Positions 1 through 14,700 of a DNA stretch of 64,000 nt are shown here, one piece after another (the first letter of the stretch is position 1; each line of letters starts with the position of its first letter). The position numbers and the translations under genes are program-made. Below the pieces are notes generated by a model, which saw only the letters and a list, made by a program, of their open reading frames with translations, was not told the origin of the DNA and ran no database searches. Origin of the DNA: Glandiceps talaboti (taxonomy: Eukaryota > Hemichordata > Enteropneusta > Spengelidae); contig NC_135564.1 in NCBI RefSeq assembly GCF_964340395.1, positions 1,836,501 to 1,900,500 of the forward strand, read 5' to 3'.

Positions 1-3000
1 TTCCTACGATCTTTATTATAATCTCTATAGTTTTTATTATCAGGTTTTCGGCCATCTCCATGGTGATCGTTTACTGAGAAGAGAATATCAGAAAACAGAA
101 TGTTAAGTACAGCAGTTATTTTATATTGATATCACATGATTCGTTCACTTAAAGTTAGTTGACAGATCAAAAAATCCCTCCAGGATACGCAAAAAAATCC
201 AGAATGCAGAGGATGAAATTCCAGGCATCCAAGGCTCTTTCCAGGATATGAAAACTAATCTTGAATGCAGAGGATGAAATTTCAGACATCTCAAGTTCTT
301 TCCAACAGTGTGCAAACTGGTTCTGAATGCAGAGGACAGGGAAAATATTTTGACTATCACCAGTATTACTACCTACCATTATGTCACAAAATGTAAACCA
401 TGTTCATACTATATGTGCCATGTTTCACACCACACGTGCCATGTTTCACACCACACGTGCCATGTTTCACACCACATGTGCCATGTTTCACACCATACGT
501 GCCATGTTTCACACCATACTCTTTTAATTCTCAACAAACCTGTCACTCAGTCTACTGTTTATGGCAGTTACTGTTCTTTTTATTTAGTACTTTAGAGCAA
601 GTATGTATGTGAGGCAGATGTCATTTGCTTGTTCATGATTGGCTCTGAAATTGTCTTCACCAAAGTAGGGAGGGTTATTTTTGTGTTTCCCCCTGGATCT
701 GCAGACCGATGCAGGGGTATTCAAGTGATGCACGCTGACCAGAAACAATTCTTTTTTTTTCTTCTTTTAGGGGCCATAATTAAGGTTTGATTTACTGACA
801 TACCTGGTTCATCTCCAGGGGAAGTCTTCGTAGCGGAACGTTTTGCCCAAATATTCTCCTTTGGAGGAGGGGCATCAACATAATCCTTTTTAGAGGATGA
901 ATGTGTTTGTTCTCGAGGTGGTGTATTTTGTGAAGACTCTGATGAAGGTCTGCTATCTCTGTCACCTGATGTCGGAGACTTGGGTTCACTTGAATGACTT
1001 CTTCTTGTCCATGGATTTTCTTTAGGTGGTGGAGCTGGTACCACGTTCTTTTTGGGTTCTTCAACTTGCCTTGGAGAGGTGGGATCTTGTTCTTTTTCTT
1101 CTTTGAAGACACTGTCATCAGAACGTTCACTGTCTCTCCTTGTATGCATAACTGTATCATGAAAACAAAGCAATCGTCAATCAACAATGTATTATACAAA
1201 TATGAGGTCTTTGCAACACATGAACTCATTAAAATCATGGACAACAAATCAAACCATTAGGGTGACTGCCACTCATTATAGTAATGATACAGAAACACAA
1301 GATATAATGACAACGAAGGCTGTAACACTTCATCCTGTGAATAACTGACACATTGCTTGTCTATCCAGGAAGCCTGGTAAACAATACAGGCATAATCATG
1401 ATTTAGGTTGATCTCCATCAACACTATTAGTAACATATGGAGAAGCACAATATGTAATCATAACAGTAGCTGTAAAACTAAAATTGCAATGACAAAATAA
1501 TTAATTCAAAATATTTGACTTCGACACAACTGAAAGGAAATAATTTTTTAGTACACTCATAATTTTATGCTGAACAACATATTAAAAGTGGTGGAACATG
1601 GTGACAGAGAAGTTCAGAAAACTCTGTGATAAATTACCTGGTCGAGGTCCACCTCTTCCTGACCCTGACCCTGAGCTGCCATGTCTTGTACGTGGTGCGT
1701 TATCACGTCCATCATTAGAACGGTCACTATCTCTGCGTTGCCGACCTTCTCTCCAGCTAAAATTTAGACATGAAATAGATTGAAATTTGTATCATAGTGT
1801 CAAACATTCAATATACATGATTGAAGTGACTTGTACAGTACGACACGTTGATGTTCAAGCCTATAATGCTATGAAAAAGTACTCCTTACCAAGTTCTAGA
1901 AAAACGTAACATCTTCAGGCCAAATCCCTGGAATGACCAACAAATGACAATAAAACAATATTCAATTTTAGAGACATCTTTTACAAACTTCTGATCGTAA
2001 ATATTCTTTCTATTGTGTTTTAGATATTTTCAACTTTCATGTGATAACACTTTTTCACTTTCTTTTTATCTTTTATTGTATTTAGTGCAATGTTTTTCTT
2101 TTATATAACTCTGTAATACTGGGCTTGGCAAACCTTTGTAAAAACACAGATTTACCTCGCCATAACTCTGTAATACTTGGCTTGGCAAACCTTTGTAAAA
2201 ACACAGATTTATCTTGCCATAACTCTGTAATACTTGGCTTGGCAAACCTTTGTAAAAACACAGATTTACCTCGCCATAACTCTGTAATACTTGGCTTGGC
2301 AAACCTTTGTAAAAACACAGATTTATCTTGCCATAACTTTGTAATACTTGGCTTGGCAAACCTTTGTAAAAACACAGATTTATCTTGCCATAACTCTGTA
2401 ATACTTGGCTTGGCAAACCTTTGTAAAAACACAGATTTACCTCGCCATAACTCTGTAATACTTGGCTTGGCAAACCTTTGTAAAAACACAGATTTATCTT
2501 GCCATAACTTTGTAATACTTGGCTTGGCAAACCTTTGTAAAAACACAGATTTATCTTGCCATAACTTTGTAATACTTGGCTTGGCAAACCTTTGTAAAAA
2601 CACAGATTTACCTCACCATAACTTTAATACTTGGCTTGGCAAACCTTTGTAAAAACACCGAAATAGTTCTACAAACCTGTCTTTTCTACCATCTTGTTTT
2701 TCCCTATCTGACTGCATTCTTTCCTCTTCCAGCTGCTGTTTTTCTTTCTGAATTCTTTCTTCAATTTCTCGTTCCCTAGAGGCAGTGTCCACTGGTTTTG
2801 CACCTCCAAAGATGGAAGAGCCAGCTGCTTTGGAGGGAGGAGGTGCTGAGGGTCTACTGGTAGTCTCTACAGGCTGTGTTCTAGGTTGCAGTTGTAGCCG
2901 TCTCCTTTCCCTGGGAGCATCTAGATTATAGATGGTAAAGAAACACCATCAGTCAAAAGAAAGGAAATGAGTAAATAGATATTCAAACCATTTTTGTACT

Positions 3001-6000
3001 AATATTATTATCAACAGTTCTTCATAACATGTCATGTATAGTACAAGATAGTTGCTAGTTTAATATTATTTTATCTGTCTCTTTCTTTGTGTTTGTATTT
3101 TTTTTATATTTTTATGGGACATCTTGGTGGCCTGAATTAAAGAAATAATAATAAATAATAACACCAAGTCATAAACCACTGTCCATTGACACTTCTACCT
3201 CACGTAAGCTACCCCTCAAGAGGTATCATTATCTGTTGCATCTGAGGCTTGCAAGAATGCATATAACAATGTGCAGCTACAGTTTGATTGGCCAGATAAT
3301 GATAATATCCAATACCTTGTTCACTAGCACTTTGTTCCCTATCACCATATCGATCTCTGTCACTATCCCTTTCATAACGGTCTTTCCTTTCGTAACCCCC
3401 GCGGTCACGGTTGTAGCCTCCACTTCCTTCATCTCGATATTGTCTGTCATCACCACGGTAACCTGAACCAAATGATCGTCTCCCTCCATCACTTCGTCTG
3501 TCATCAAAGCCTCCACCTCCTCCTCCTCCTGCATGAAAATTAACAAATTTGCGTTAATTATGAAAATATACTGCTTGATGACAAAGGAGAAAAATCTGTA
3601 ATTTTATGGCGGTTACTTTGTTTTGAACTTTCATACTTAAATATACTTCAAAACCTGCTCAAATAATATATCTAACAACACTGAGAACTCTTGGACTTTA
3701 TACATGATGCAAAAATGACACAAAATACTGATAATTTTTTGGGTAGCATAAATTTGTATCAGTCTCGGTTACTAGGCCTGTTTGTGCATAGTGAACGTGT
3801 CTGGGTCCACCTTTATCCAAACTAGGATTACTTCTGAACAAGGCCATGCTGGCATTAGGATCAAAGTTTAGGTGTGAAGCACAGTTGTCTTGCATAGACA
3901 TTGGTCCTAAATAAAAGAATGACCCTGTCTAATACTATAATTAGTTTCAATATGACCCTTTTACACTCACCATATCTATCACCATAGCCTCGATCTCTAT
4001 CACCATAGCCTCGATCTCTATCGCCATAGCTACGATCCCTGTCACCATAGCCACGGTTCCTGTCACTGTAGCCACGGTCACTACCGTATGACCTGTCACC
4101 ATATGACCTATCATCACGGCCATATCCCCCACGGTCTCCATATCCTCTGTTGTCTTGGTAACGATCCCTGTATGATCCCCTGTCTCTGTCGTTTCTGTCA
4201 TATCCTAGAAGAAACAAGGAATTTAATCTCAGGCTTGTGTTAAATAGAACATTCCATATTATCAGGAATCACCTAGAAAATCTTAAAATGAAACATTAGT
4301 AAAACTGCATTCCAAGCAAAAACTACCATCATAGGTGAGAAATGCAGACATGTATAATAAGCATACAAGCATTTCAACCATTCTATACTGATGGTAACCA
4401 GATGCTACAATACACATTCCAACCAGGTGTGTCATACTAGTATGCAAATTTACATGATTAGTTGCTATTCAATATGCAAATGAGTTACTTTACAATGCGA
4501 TTGGTTATGTGGCTGGCTGAATGTGGCATGGCTGCTTGTCACACACTAACCATAATCATTGTAGCCACTTCTATTCCTACCCCCATAATCTCCATACGAA
4601 TTGTATCTGTCACGGTCGTTGTAACGATCGTACCTATCGTACCCTGCAAAAGAATACAGTACATTGATTTTTAAAATCATGCACATTGAAAATGTTTAAG
4701 GTAAAGTGTTCTTATATTTGATAATGTACATTATCTTCGTATCATTCTCTATCATACCTTATCATATCTTCATGTCTTGCATACATCGACCTCATAAAAA
4801 AACCTTGTGAGTTGAGTTTTGAGACTATCCATTTTTTTAATTTTTATATCATAAACAATTATTGAGAGATGCAGAGATATCTAAAACCCCAGTAACTGTA
4901 ACTAGATCAATATTTTTCATTATCTCAGTTCATATTTCTGTCTCTACTTTCTGAGGAATGTACAATCACCTTGTCAACATCCTGCAAATTTACAGTTTGT
5001 TGATATTGGGTTTGTAACTGATTCACACCAGTTTTTAAACAGACTTCAATCAAATGTCAATGATTATTAATGATTATGAATGACGTAAATCAGCAATTAC
5101 AAGGATTGAACTGAAATCAGCAAAAAATTGTGTGGTTCTGGTTACACTCAACTTTTAGAATAGGTGGGGTAGGTAGATTTTTATTCTATTTTATTTTACT
5201 ACATAATTTTTTATCATGTGTGAGTGTCTAGTTCAGGTTTTCCATTGTTTTCCAAATGGTCTCTGTGTTGTTTATTTCTTCTTATCAGATGTACAGACAT
5301 TACAGATTGGAAGAATGGTTTTATATTGTCTTTTTAGGTTGATGTCAGTTTCCACTTCCACTATTTCTCGTGAGACTTCACAATTTTTTGTGATTTTATT
5401 ATTTTTTTGTCGAATGCGTTAAAAAAGTTTAGGGTCGGTAGTGAAAAACTAGGTGGGGTCGGGTAACAGGAACCAAACAATTATTTTTTTTTATGCCTTA
5501 CAAGGATTGAATTCTTTCCAGTAAAAGACGGCATATTTTCAACAATTAATGAAAAATAGCAAAACATTACAGCTACTGGGGGCTAAGTTTGAATGGTAAC
5601 CTACCGTAAGTATCATCCAAATACTCAACAAAAAGTACATTTGTACTTATCAACCATTGGTTTTTACTTGGTCTGAAGTTAATTCTAAATATTATGGTGA
5701 AAAACACCATGCATTTAGTTGATGGTCAAAGTCATATGGATTAGCATTTATCTACTAACCATAGTCATTGTAACCGCCTCTACTCCTACCCCCGTAACGA
5801 TCCTGATTTCTGTGTGAGTCATATCTATCACGGTCGTCTGAACCGTACCGATCATATCTATCATAGCCTGTAAGAAAAACATAAGCTAACACTTAGTTTT
5901 CTAGTTTATGACGATTTTATCTTTTTGTATTGTTTAGTCATAGTAACACCTACATTCAAGGTGTGCATCAGGAATTTTTAAGGTTTCTCCATTCTGGTTA

Positions 6001-6774
6001 TCTCCATTTCAAACATTGAAATATCATTATCAGGGCTCGAAGTTAACAGTAGTCCCATGCCCACAGACTACCAATTCTTGTCATGGGGCTACCACAATTT
6101 GCAGCTGGTAACCCACTCAGGCTACCACTGATTATGTGGAAGATTTATGGACATGAAATTATTTTAATAACACACATATTTCCAATAGAGGAAATCTGTT
6201 TTCAGTTCAGGAATATGGGACTACAGGTCACAATCCTTGGGCTACCAATTTCTGAAACTGGTAGTCCACTAGGACTACCAAAGAAAAAAGTTAATTTCGA
6301 GCCCTGATTATCAAAGGTATTCATATGTCTGTAGTCTGCCAACATATGGCGAGGTGAGCAGTCATCCTGCAAATTATTGACCACCACAAAGGTTCTTGTA
6401 ACTAGCCACTTTGGAGAAGACATAACTTAATATATGAAGCTAATGAAATTAATCACCACAGGCTTTGATGATTGTGAATTACTTCCAAACAAATTTGCCA
6501 AGTGGTGAGCATACTGCATATGCAATAACATTGTGAATGTGTTTGATTAATGAAGTCAGAATCAAAGACCATGGATACTTCAGGATGGTGTGTGTGTGTG
6601 TGTGTGTATGTGTGCATGTGTGTGTGTGTTGTGTGTGTGTGCATATGTACATGTGTGTGTATATGTATATGTATGAAACCATGATTTACTTCAAAATTTC
6701 ATTTCTTACTTCAGCTAACTAGCAAGTAAATTAATACAATTTACCATACGCCCAAAATAAATATATCATGTGGG

Positions 6775-6835
<61 letters not shown>

Positions 6836-9800
6836 GTGTGTACATTGAATGAAAAACCCTATCCAATTCCAACATCATTTGTCCCTGCTACACAAACTTT
6901 CTTCAGAACGGTATGAGGTACACACATTTCTTACTTAGTCTTCACTAAACTTTGTCCAGCTATACATACATATTATTCTATTGAGTATTTGTACATTAAT
7001 ATATCTAGGACATGAAATATGGAACAAAGTATTTACCTCCACCACCATATTCTCGTATGTCACGATAGCGGTCTTCACGAGACGACACTGGAGGAGGAAC
7101 ATCGTCTGCTGGCCTTCTCCAATCACCTTCAGTTCTGTCTGGCCCTTGATCTCTGCCCATATTGTCACCTTTTTCTGTTCAGCAATCATGAAAATATAAG
7201 AAAGAAGACTGTTAGAGGTTTGCAGTTTTAAACTTTGTACAGACAAAAATACCCCCAATGGCGTTGTAGCACAACTGTAGTTTTTAAAAATGTTTATCCA
7301 TATGCTAGTCTATGTTGCTATGGGCGTGGTCTTGTTGCTAGGAAAATTTACATACATCTTTTGAATGTTTATTCAATTGTCTATTAAACCCTGTTATCTT
7401 TGTGAAATACACCACCGTTTGGCTGTTGCTATGGGCGTGGTCATGGTTACTAGGGTATTTGCATACATTTTTTGAATGTTTATTCATCTGTCTTTCTATT
7501 CCTGTTGTTATCTTTGCAATATACGTGATTATTTGGCTGTTGTTATGGGCGTGGTCTTGTTGCTATGCAAATTTACATACATTTTTTGGATGTTTATTCA
7601 ATTATCTATTAAACCCTATTGTTATCTTTGTGAAATACACCACCGTTTTGGCTGTTGCTATGGGCGTGGTCATGGTTGCTAGGGTATTTGCATACATTTT
7701 TTGAATGTTTACTCACTTGCTTACCAGATGATGTTGTTATTTGACCAAAATATACTGCCATTTGGTTGTTGCTAAAGGGTGTGGTGATGGTTGCTAGGGC
7801 CAATTTTGTCAAAATGTTTTTAAGAAAATCTGCAGAATAACAGTTTCAGAAACATCTTGCCAAGTTTCAGACTAATTGACCAAGTACTTTTTGAGATATA
7901 AGTTTTTGACCAAAAATGAACATTTTTACACCTAATTTGCATATCACTCATGGAATCATGGTATGCTTAATATTTCTTCGTCCATACATCCCTAGATACA
8001 TTCCCATTAAATTTCAGCCCAATCTGCTCAGTAGTTTTAGAATTAAAGATTTTTAACCAAAAAGACACATTTTTAGCCCTAATTTGCATATCACTGATGG
8101 AATCATCCCGTCATGAACAAATCTTACTTTACACCCCCTTAAGAATGTTCCCACCAAATTTCGCTCCAATCTCCCCAGTAGTTTCTGAGTTTAAGTTTTT
8201 TGACCAAAAATCACATTTTTTGACCCAAATCACACACCTGTGATGCGATCATTTTGATTTGAACAATTTCCCAACTAGACACCCAAAGTAATGGACCCAC
8301 CAATCGGTTCAGCGGTTTTTGACTTTAAGTTGTTTACACACACACACACACACATCCACACAGACAGACAGACAGACAGACGCCGGGCGATCCCTATAGC
8401 ACTACTGAACAAGTTCAGTTGTGCTAAAAAGGGAATTTTCAACAGAAGACTACATGTAAAAATATTCCTTTATGATCACAGCTGATCATTTGGCAAGTTC
8501 AAGTTGTTGTTTTAGTAGATAGATAACAACACTTTTACTTCTGAACACAGGCTGTAAGGGATGATGTGATGGGGTGCCCTCACACATTGTCAACTGGTGA
8601 GGACGCGGCGACACAACTTATCTTAATAGTCTTTCCTGAACACAGTATGATTGGAATTGAGAGGGAATCTCAATAGCTGAATTAGTATAAACAAAACTCA
8701 CAGCTCCATTTCATCCAATATTTTGGTAAAAAAGTTACAAAAATAATTATATTTAAGCCTAGCACAATTCTAATGCTGAAAAATGTTAATAAATTATGCT
8801 TATTTATCAGCAATTTCTCTCAATTTATGTCTTATACGATATTTTCCTAATACAAATGTAGGCTGAGTTTTATTGGGTAAAGTTTCATACAGTTAAGGGG
8901 CATTGTGGGTCAGCTGAGTGAAATGTGAATAACATAAGGGGCATGCATTGAGAACCCACTACCACTAGAGGGCGTATGTCATGGCCTATTTTCTTATCAT
9001 TGTGATTTGAATATTTATGTTGTTCCAAAGCTGCTGTGGTGTATTATCTACCATATGGCTTGTCATCAATGAATGCTGATATAAACCAACCTAAATAAAT
9101 AGCTCAAATAAGCTTGCATCAATGTAACATTGTAGGCATTTGAACCAATATGTTACTGTTTTCAATTTTTAAAAAGAAATATTTTACCACAGAAACAACT
9201 TTTTAAATAAAAATATTTTACAACTGTGATGTAAGGCTGAATAAAAAAAATGTGTGTTTTTGATAACCCGACTGACTCTAGTTTAAGCCTCAACCCTAAA
9301 CAGTTTTTTACACATTTAAAACAGAAAGATAACAAATTCTTTGTCTTCTTGACCTTCACGCACATCTGTTTTCTTTTTTTCATTTCTAAATCTGTACATC
9401 AAAACTATCACAGAAGGGATATCCCACTAAAATTTCATTTCTCGTTGGGTTGAAGTAATATTTTTCAAAAATAAAAAACAATTAAGAAGATAAAATTAAA
9501 AAAAAAATATCCTGCCCTACCTACCCTATTTTCTATAGCCATATTATCGGAAAGACACAATTTTTTTTTCACCTACATCATGGTCTTAATTTAATTCATG
9601 TAAAACTTTTTCTTTAAATAAATGAATTTTCCATTCTCATAAAAACATATTTTACTATGTAAATATAACAAAAACTACATGCTTCTCTGTGCAATGAAAT
9701 TGTTCTGGAAAGAGGATGACTACAACCTACACTATACTTTCATCAGTAATTTTACTTGTCTTTCTTTCCTTGTACCCTTTGCTCACATTGTGCTTCTATC

Positions 9801-11514
9801 TCAGAGTTTTTGCTGAGGTTGGGTAACCCTGGTAACAGAGAGGGGGAATATTGTAAAACTGGCATACACTCTACCATCATTTTGGTGGCAAACCCCAGTA
9901 AAATGACAGGGGAACTCAGATAGATTTTACTTGCTTATCACCCTTTACAAAAAGACTGCATCTCCTTAAAATGGTCAGTTTATCAGAGTATATATAAACT
10001 GAAAATATTACATTATTCTGGAAAGAGAATAACCACAACTACACTATACTTTCATCAGTAATTTTTCTTGTTCTCCCTTGTACATTTGCTCATTTTATGC
10101 TTTAAAATGGTCAGCTTATCAGAGTATTTAAACTGAAAATATCAAATAATTCTGGAAAGAGGATGACCGCTTATGTTTTCAGGCACCCTGACATTTATGC
10201 AGACATAGAGTTGTGACCTTTGACCCCTCCTTGGAACATTCATATGCAAATTAGCAAACAATTTACTGCTATTCCACAGTGTCAGTACTTTATTTTCATA
10301 GAAAACATTTAATTTCCTATGAGTACATGGAGTTAAAGAAATGAGTGATATATTTTTGAGTTATCTGTTGTTAGATTTGATAATTTCTCAAAATCTAATC
10401 AGTAATTCTGAGCATATTTTGAATGACTATGATTTACAGTGGGATACCATAAGATTGATTATCTTAATTTCACCTTAGCAATATGAGGCAAATAAATCAA
10501 CATTAACAGGAGTAAGTCAAAACGACAAGTTGTGAATTTTAGTGAGTAAACTAATACCTTTACTGTTACTGTTAAAAATTAGTTTCCTTGATCTGACTGT
10601 GACAACGATTTGAGCCATGTTTGTCAAAAAAAAAAGTGAAATGTTTTGTTTTCTTAAAATTGATTTGTTTTCATTTCTAAAATGCCATCAATTAAATTCT
10701 TTGTTTGCCATCTGCATACAGGTAGGTTTGTCAGTAGATTTAGTAAAAACAAACACATTTCATTTTGCTCAAAATGTCATTCTTACATTTATATTTCACC
10801 AGGCTAGTATATTTTGATGCAAAAATGAAAATGAATGTACAGGAAAGTGATTTCTATGACATGTTAGCATTGTGATTTTTTTTCTGTGATTGTTTTTATT
10901 CCTGTCTGTCTGATAGGTTTTAGGGAAATTCAAGTACAGCAAACAAAGTATTTAACTGATAAAGTCTAAACATATTAATTTTATTTCTATCATTTTTACA
11001 ACAGTTCCTAGATATAACCAACCTTTGATCTGTGTCAGTACAAAAGGTCAAATACTGCCAAATACTGGCTTATCAAGGGATTGAATTTTTGCTTTAAAGA
11101 CCTGGACCTATTAATTTCCATCGATTTAGGAAGGTAAACATGGTATATATGAATAAAAAAAGTATTTTATGGGTTTTTTTATTTTAGCGGAAAACCACAC
11201 CTGCAATGACAGTGAAAATAACTGTTAACTAAAAATTTAGAATGTCACAGTATGTTTTTTGCCATAAAATTAATCTTCCTGATTTTATTTGTATATATTA
11301 TAGTGAAATACATTTGAATATGGTTTCAGTGTATCCACTCTTCAAATCAAATGAAATGTATGTTTAGCAAATGTGAAATCTCTTTCATATAGCACTCACT
11401 GTGTGATTATACATGTAAAGAATAGTTCAAATGGCCATATGGACAAGCATTGGGTCTTTATATTGGAATTTTAATTCATAAAACAATTTTCAAACAGTCA
11501 GACTGGCAAACATA

Positions 11515-11552
<38 letters not shown>

Positions 11553-11671
11553 GACAGACAGACTGACTGACAGGCAAACACACACAGACAAGCAGACATA
11601 AACAAACATACATACATACATACATACATACATACATACATACATACGTACGTACACGTACGTACACATAC

Positions 11672-11702
<31 letters not shown>

Positions 11703-14700
11703 CATACAGACAAGCAATCATACAGACAGACAAACATACCCACAGACATGCATGCAAACAGACAGACAACACAAAAAACACAGACATACAGACGACACTG
11801 TACAAAATGTTGGCTGAGAGCCTAACCTTACCTTGTGACTGACCAGCTATGTCAACACGAAGACGTCTATTCTTCAACATCTACAATAAATCAAAACGAC
11901 ATTCTTATTTTAATTTCATGAATGAGTAAACAGACCAGTAACACCTATGCTGGCCAGGTAGAGACCAGAGAGAGAACATCTTGGGTCTTGTGGCTGTTTT
12001 ACCCTTTTTGCATCCAATGAAATAGGTTCATTGGTTGGAGTATGATTTTCATATCCCCATAAGCGATTGCACTATCTCTGCAACAGAGACTGAGGAAACA
12101 TTCTATACATGTAGCACAATTGACATACAAGGCACTATCTCTGGAAGAGAGACGGAGAAAACATTCTACACACGTGGAACAATTGACCTACAAGGCACTA
12201 TCTCTGGAACAGAGACGGACAAAACATTCTATACACGTGGCAAAATTGACATACAAGGCACTATCTCTGGAAGAGAGACAGAGAAAACATTCTATACACG
12301 TGGCAAAATTGACCTATAAAGCTGAGGAAACATTCTATAATATACATGTGGCACTTAATGACCTACATTTAATTAAAACTCTGCAAATACTCATCAATCA
12401 TGTTGAAATGTAATAAAGGAAATGATCACTGATAACGTGCATTTATCTCTTTATGTTCTATATTTCCGAATATATACCTCAGCTTACATCTGTCCGACCA
12501 CAAACTTGAGATAATGTTAAAATGGGGCCAACAATTAGTATTTTAATAAGGGGCTTTCCAGTGAAAACAATCAGTCTCTGATTTGATGATATCTGATATT
12601 CATTCATGAATTTACACCAGTCCTGTATCTGTTCCGTTTATTTTAACATTTTCATGTAATCAAGACAAATCAAGCCTAAATGTAACAACATAAGTGACAT
12701 CCTTTCATGCAATGTGACTAATGACATTATTTGAAAACCTATACTGTAATAGATGATGATAAACTGTGGCTGTGAAAACTCAATTTACATTGTCTATATC
12801 ACTGGTTTGGGTCAAAAAAGAAAAAAAGAAGAATTATTTCTGGTCAGTATGTGCATCACTTAAATACCCTTGTGCCTGTCTTTTTATTTCTGTGTTTGTC
12901 CAGTCCATGCAGTCTGCAGATCTAGGGGGGGGGGGGGGGGATACACAAAAGCAACCCTCCCTACTTCAGTGAAGACAACTGCAGAGCCAATAATGTACAA
13001 GCTAATGACATCTGCCCCACATACACACTTGCTCTAAAGTACTAAATAAAAAGAACAGAAACTGCCATAAATAGTAGATTGAGTGACAGGTGTGTTGAGA
13101 ATAAAAATAAAATCACGTCATCGCACCATTTTTGACCAGAAACAATTTTTTTTCTTAGTCTATGAAATAGTAAATTGCATCATTCATCATTGGTTAGAAA
13201 TAAGTGGCAGTAAAATTTCTACTGGGTATCATCAGAACAGTTAGTTGTTTACCTCATTATTCAATGCTAAGCCTTCCAGCAGTGAATTGATGTCTTCAAA
13301 CTCTGCATATCCAAAGCCTTTTAATCTGCCCTCTTCACCTCCACCATCTCTTGGTAGACGTACTTCTGTAACCTGTGAAAAACACCATTTTTATAGATTT
13401 ATCATCTCGCAATGTGAACCTGATGTCCTCTACACCTAAATCATCTGATAGGAGACATATCTACTATGTATACTGCCAAGTGGTTCTGGAATCAATGTCT
13501 TACAGCCTATGAATCTGATGCTTTCTTCATCTCCACAATCTGTTGGCAGGTAACAACTGACATGTCAAAGTTTTATTAGTGAACAAATATACAAAATATG
13601 AATCTCATGCCCTCTTCACTTTGTATGTCTGTAACTTTGTAAAGCTATTAATACCATAAATACTAATTCTGAGGCTATTTTCTTTTACGACATTCAATGT
13701 AGTTTGCATTGACTGTGATAGAAATTCATCACATTACTATTCTATTAGTCTTACTGTTTTAACTGTGTTTATAAATCACTAATTTTACATTATATTCTGC
13801 GTGGTTTTCTTCCTGTTATACATACTCAAAAGAGCTGTCTATATCTTTACTTAAATTCACTTATTTATCACCGTTCATGGTGGACGCAAATGAAAAAAGA
13901 ACAGATAAGTTCCTCAATATTCCCTTTGTACTTTTGTAATTTGTAATGCTTACCTTTAAGTTCCTGAAGAACTGAAAAATATCATCCTTCTCACAATCAT
14001 ATGGCAGATTCCCTAGAAATGCTGTGTATGGTGGACCACTTGGTAAACGTGTCTGGTCAATATCAATAGGCCGAGAACTACGAGGAGCTGTAGGTAGTCT
14101 GGATCGATCCACTGCTGGTTTGGTATACACATCACTATCGGGCCATGCTGAGCTACCTCCTGTAATAGTGGAATAAACCACAATCAGACACTGGTGGTGT
14201 GCTAAATTGTAATAACTTGCACATTTTGAAATCTTCAATCTTATCTCAAATTTTCACTAACGAGATTGCTTAAATTTTGCATCATTACAATGCTTAAATG
14301 ATGAAATTTTGGCCCCACATGAATTAAATTGAGAGGGTAGTCACTTACAGGTGCTTCACGAGCCACTTTGATTTGGCAAGGTTTCAAGTGATAATTTCAA
14401 ATTTTGAACAAATTTCTGTGCTTCCACAGGTAAAAAACTTGGCTTAGTGCAAAGAGCTCCTTGAGATAGTAACATGAAGACAAGTCTCTGGGTGTAGAGA
14501 GCTTCTTGAGATAGTAACACCAAGACAAGTCTCTGGGTATAGAGAGCTTCTTGAGATAGTAACACCAAGACAAGTCTCTGGGTATAGAGAGCTTCTTGAG
14601 ATAGTAACACCAAGACAAGTCTCTGGGTGTAGAGAGTTTCTTGAGATAGTAACACCAAGACAAGTCTCTGGGTGTAGAGAACTTCTTGAGATAGTAACAT

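Noticed and set aside
721-803. Extension of the eIF4B exon 13 frame into a unique C-terminal tail
   Set aside because: A good donor (CAG/GTATGT) ends the exon at 804, and the next exon at 73-1 continues the eIF4B-like sequence in phase. The tail is encoded by a MITE inverted repeat in the intron.
2066-2652. Frames of about 175 codons on both strands
   Set aside because: 57-bp minisatellite in eIF4B intron 11.
2108-2660. Possible CRISPR array
   Set aside because: No unique spacers; the whole unit is repeated tandemly, and the genome is eukaryotic. The same applies to the other arrays.
3698-3901. Minus-strand frame containing NPSLDKGGPRHVHYAQTGL
   Set aside because: Composition looks somewhat coding, but it lies between eIF4B exons 9 and 10, has no phase-compatible boundaries and was not recognised. 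Possible fragment of a retrocopy; unsupported.
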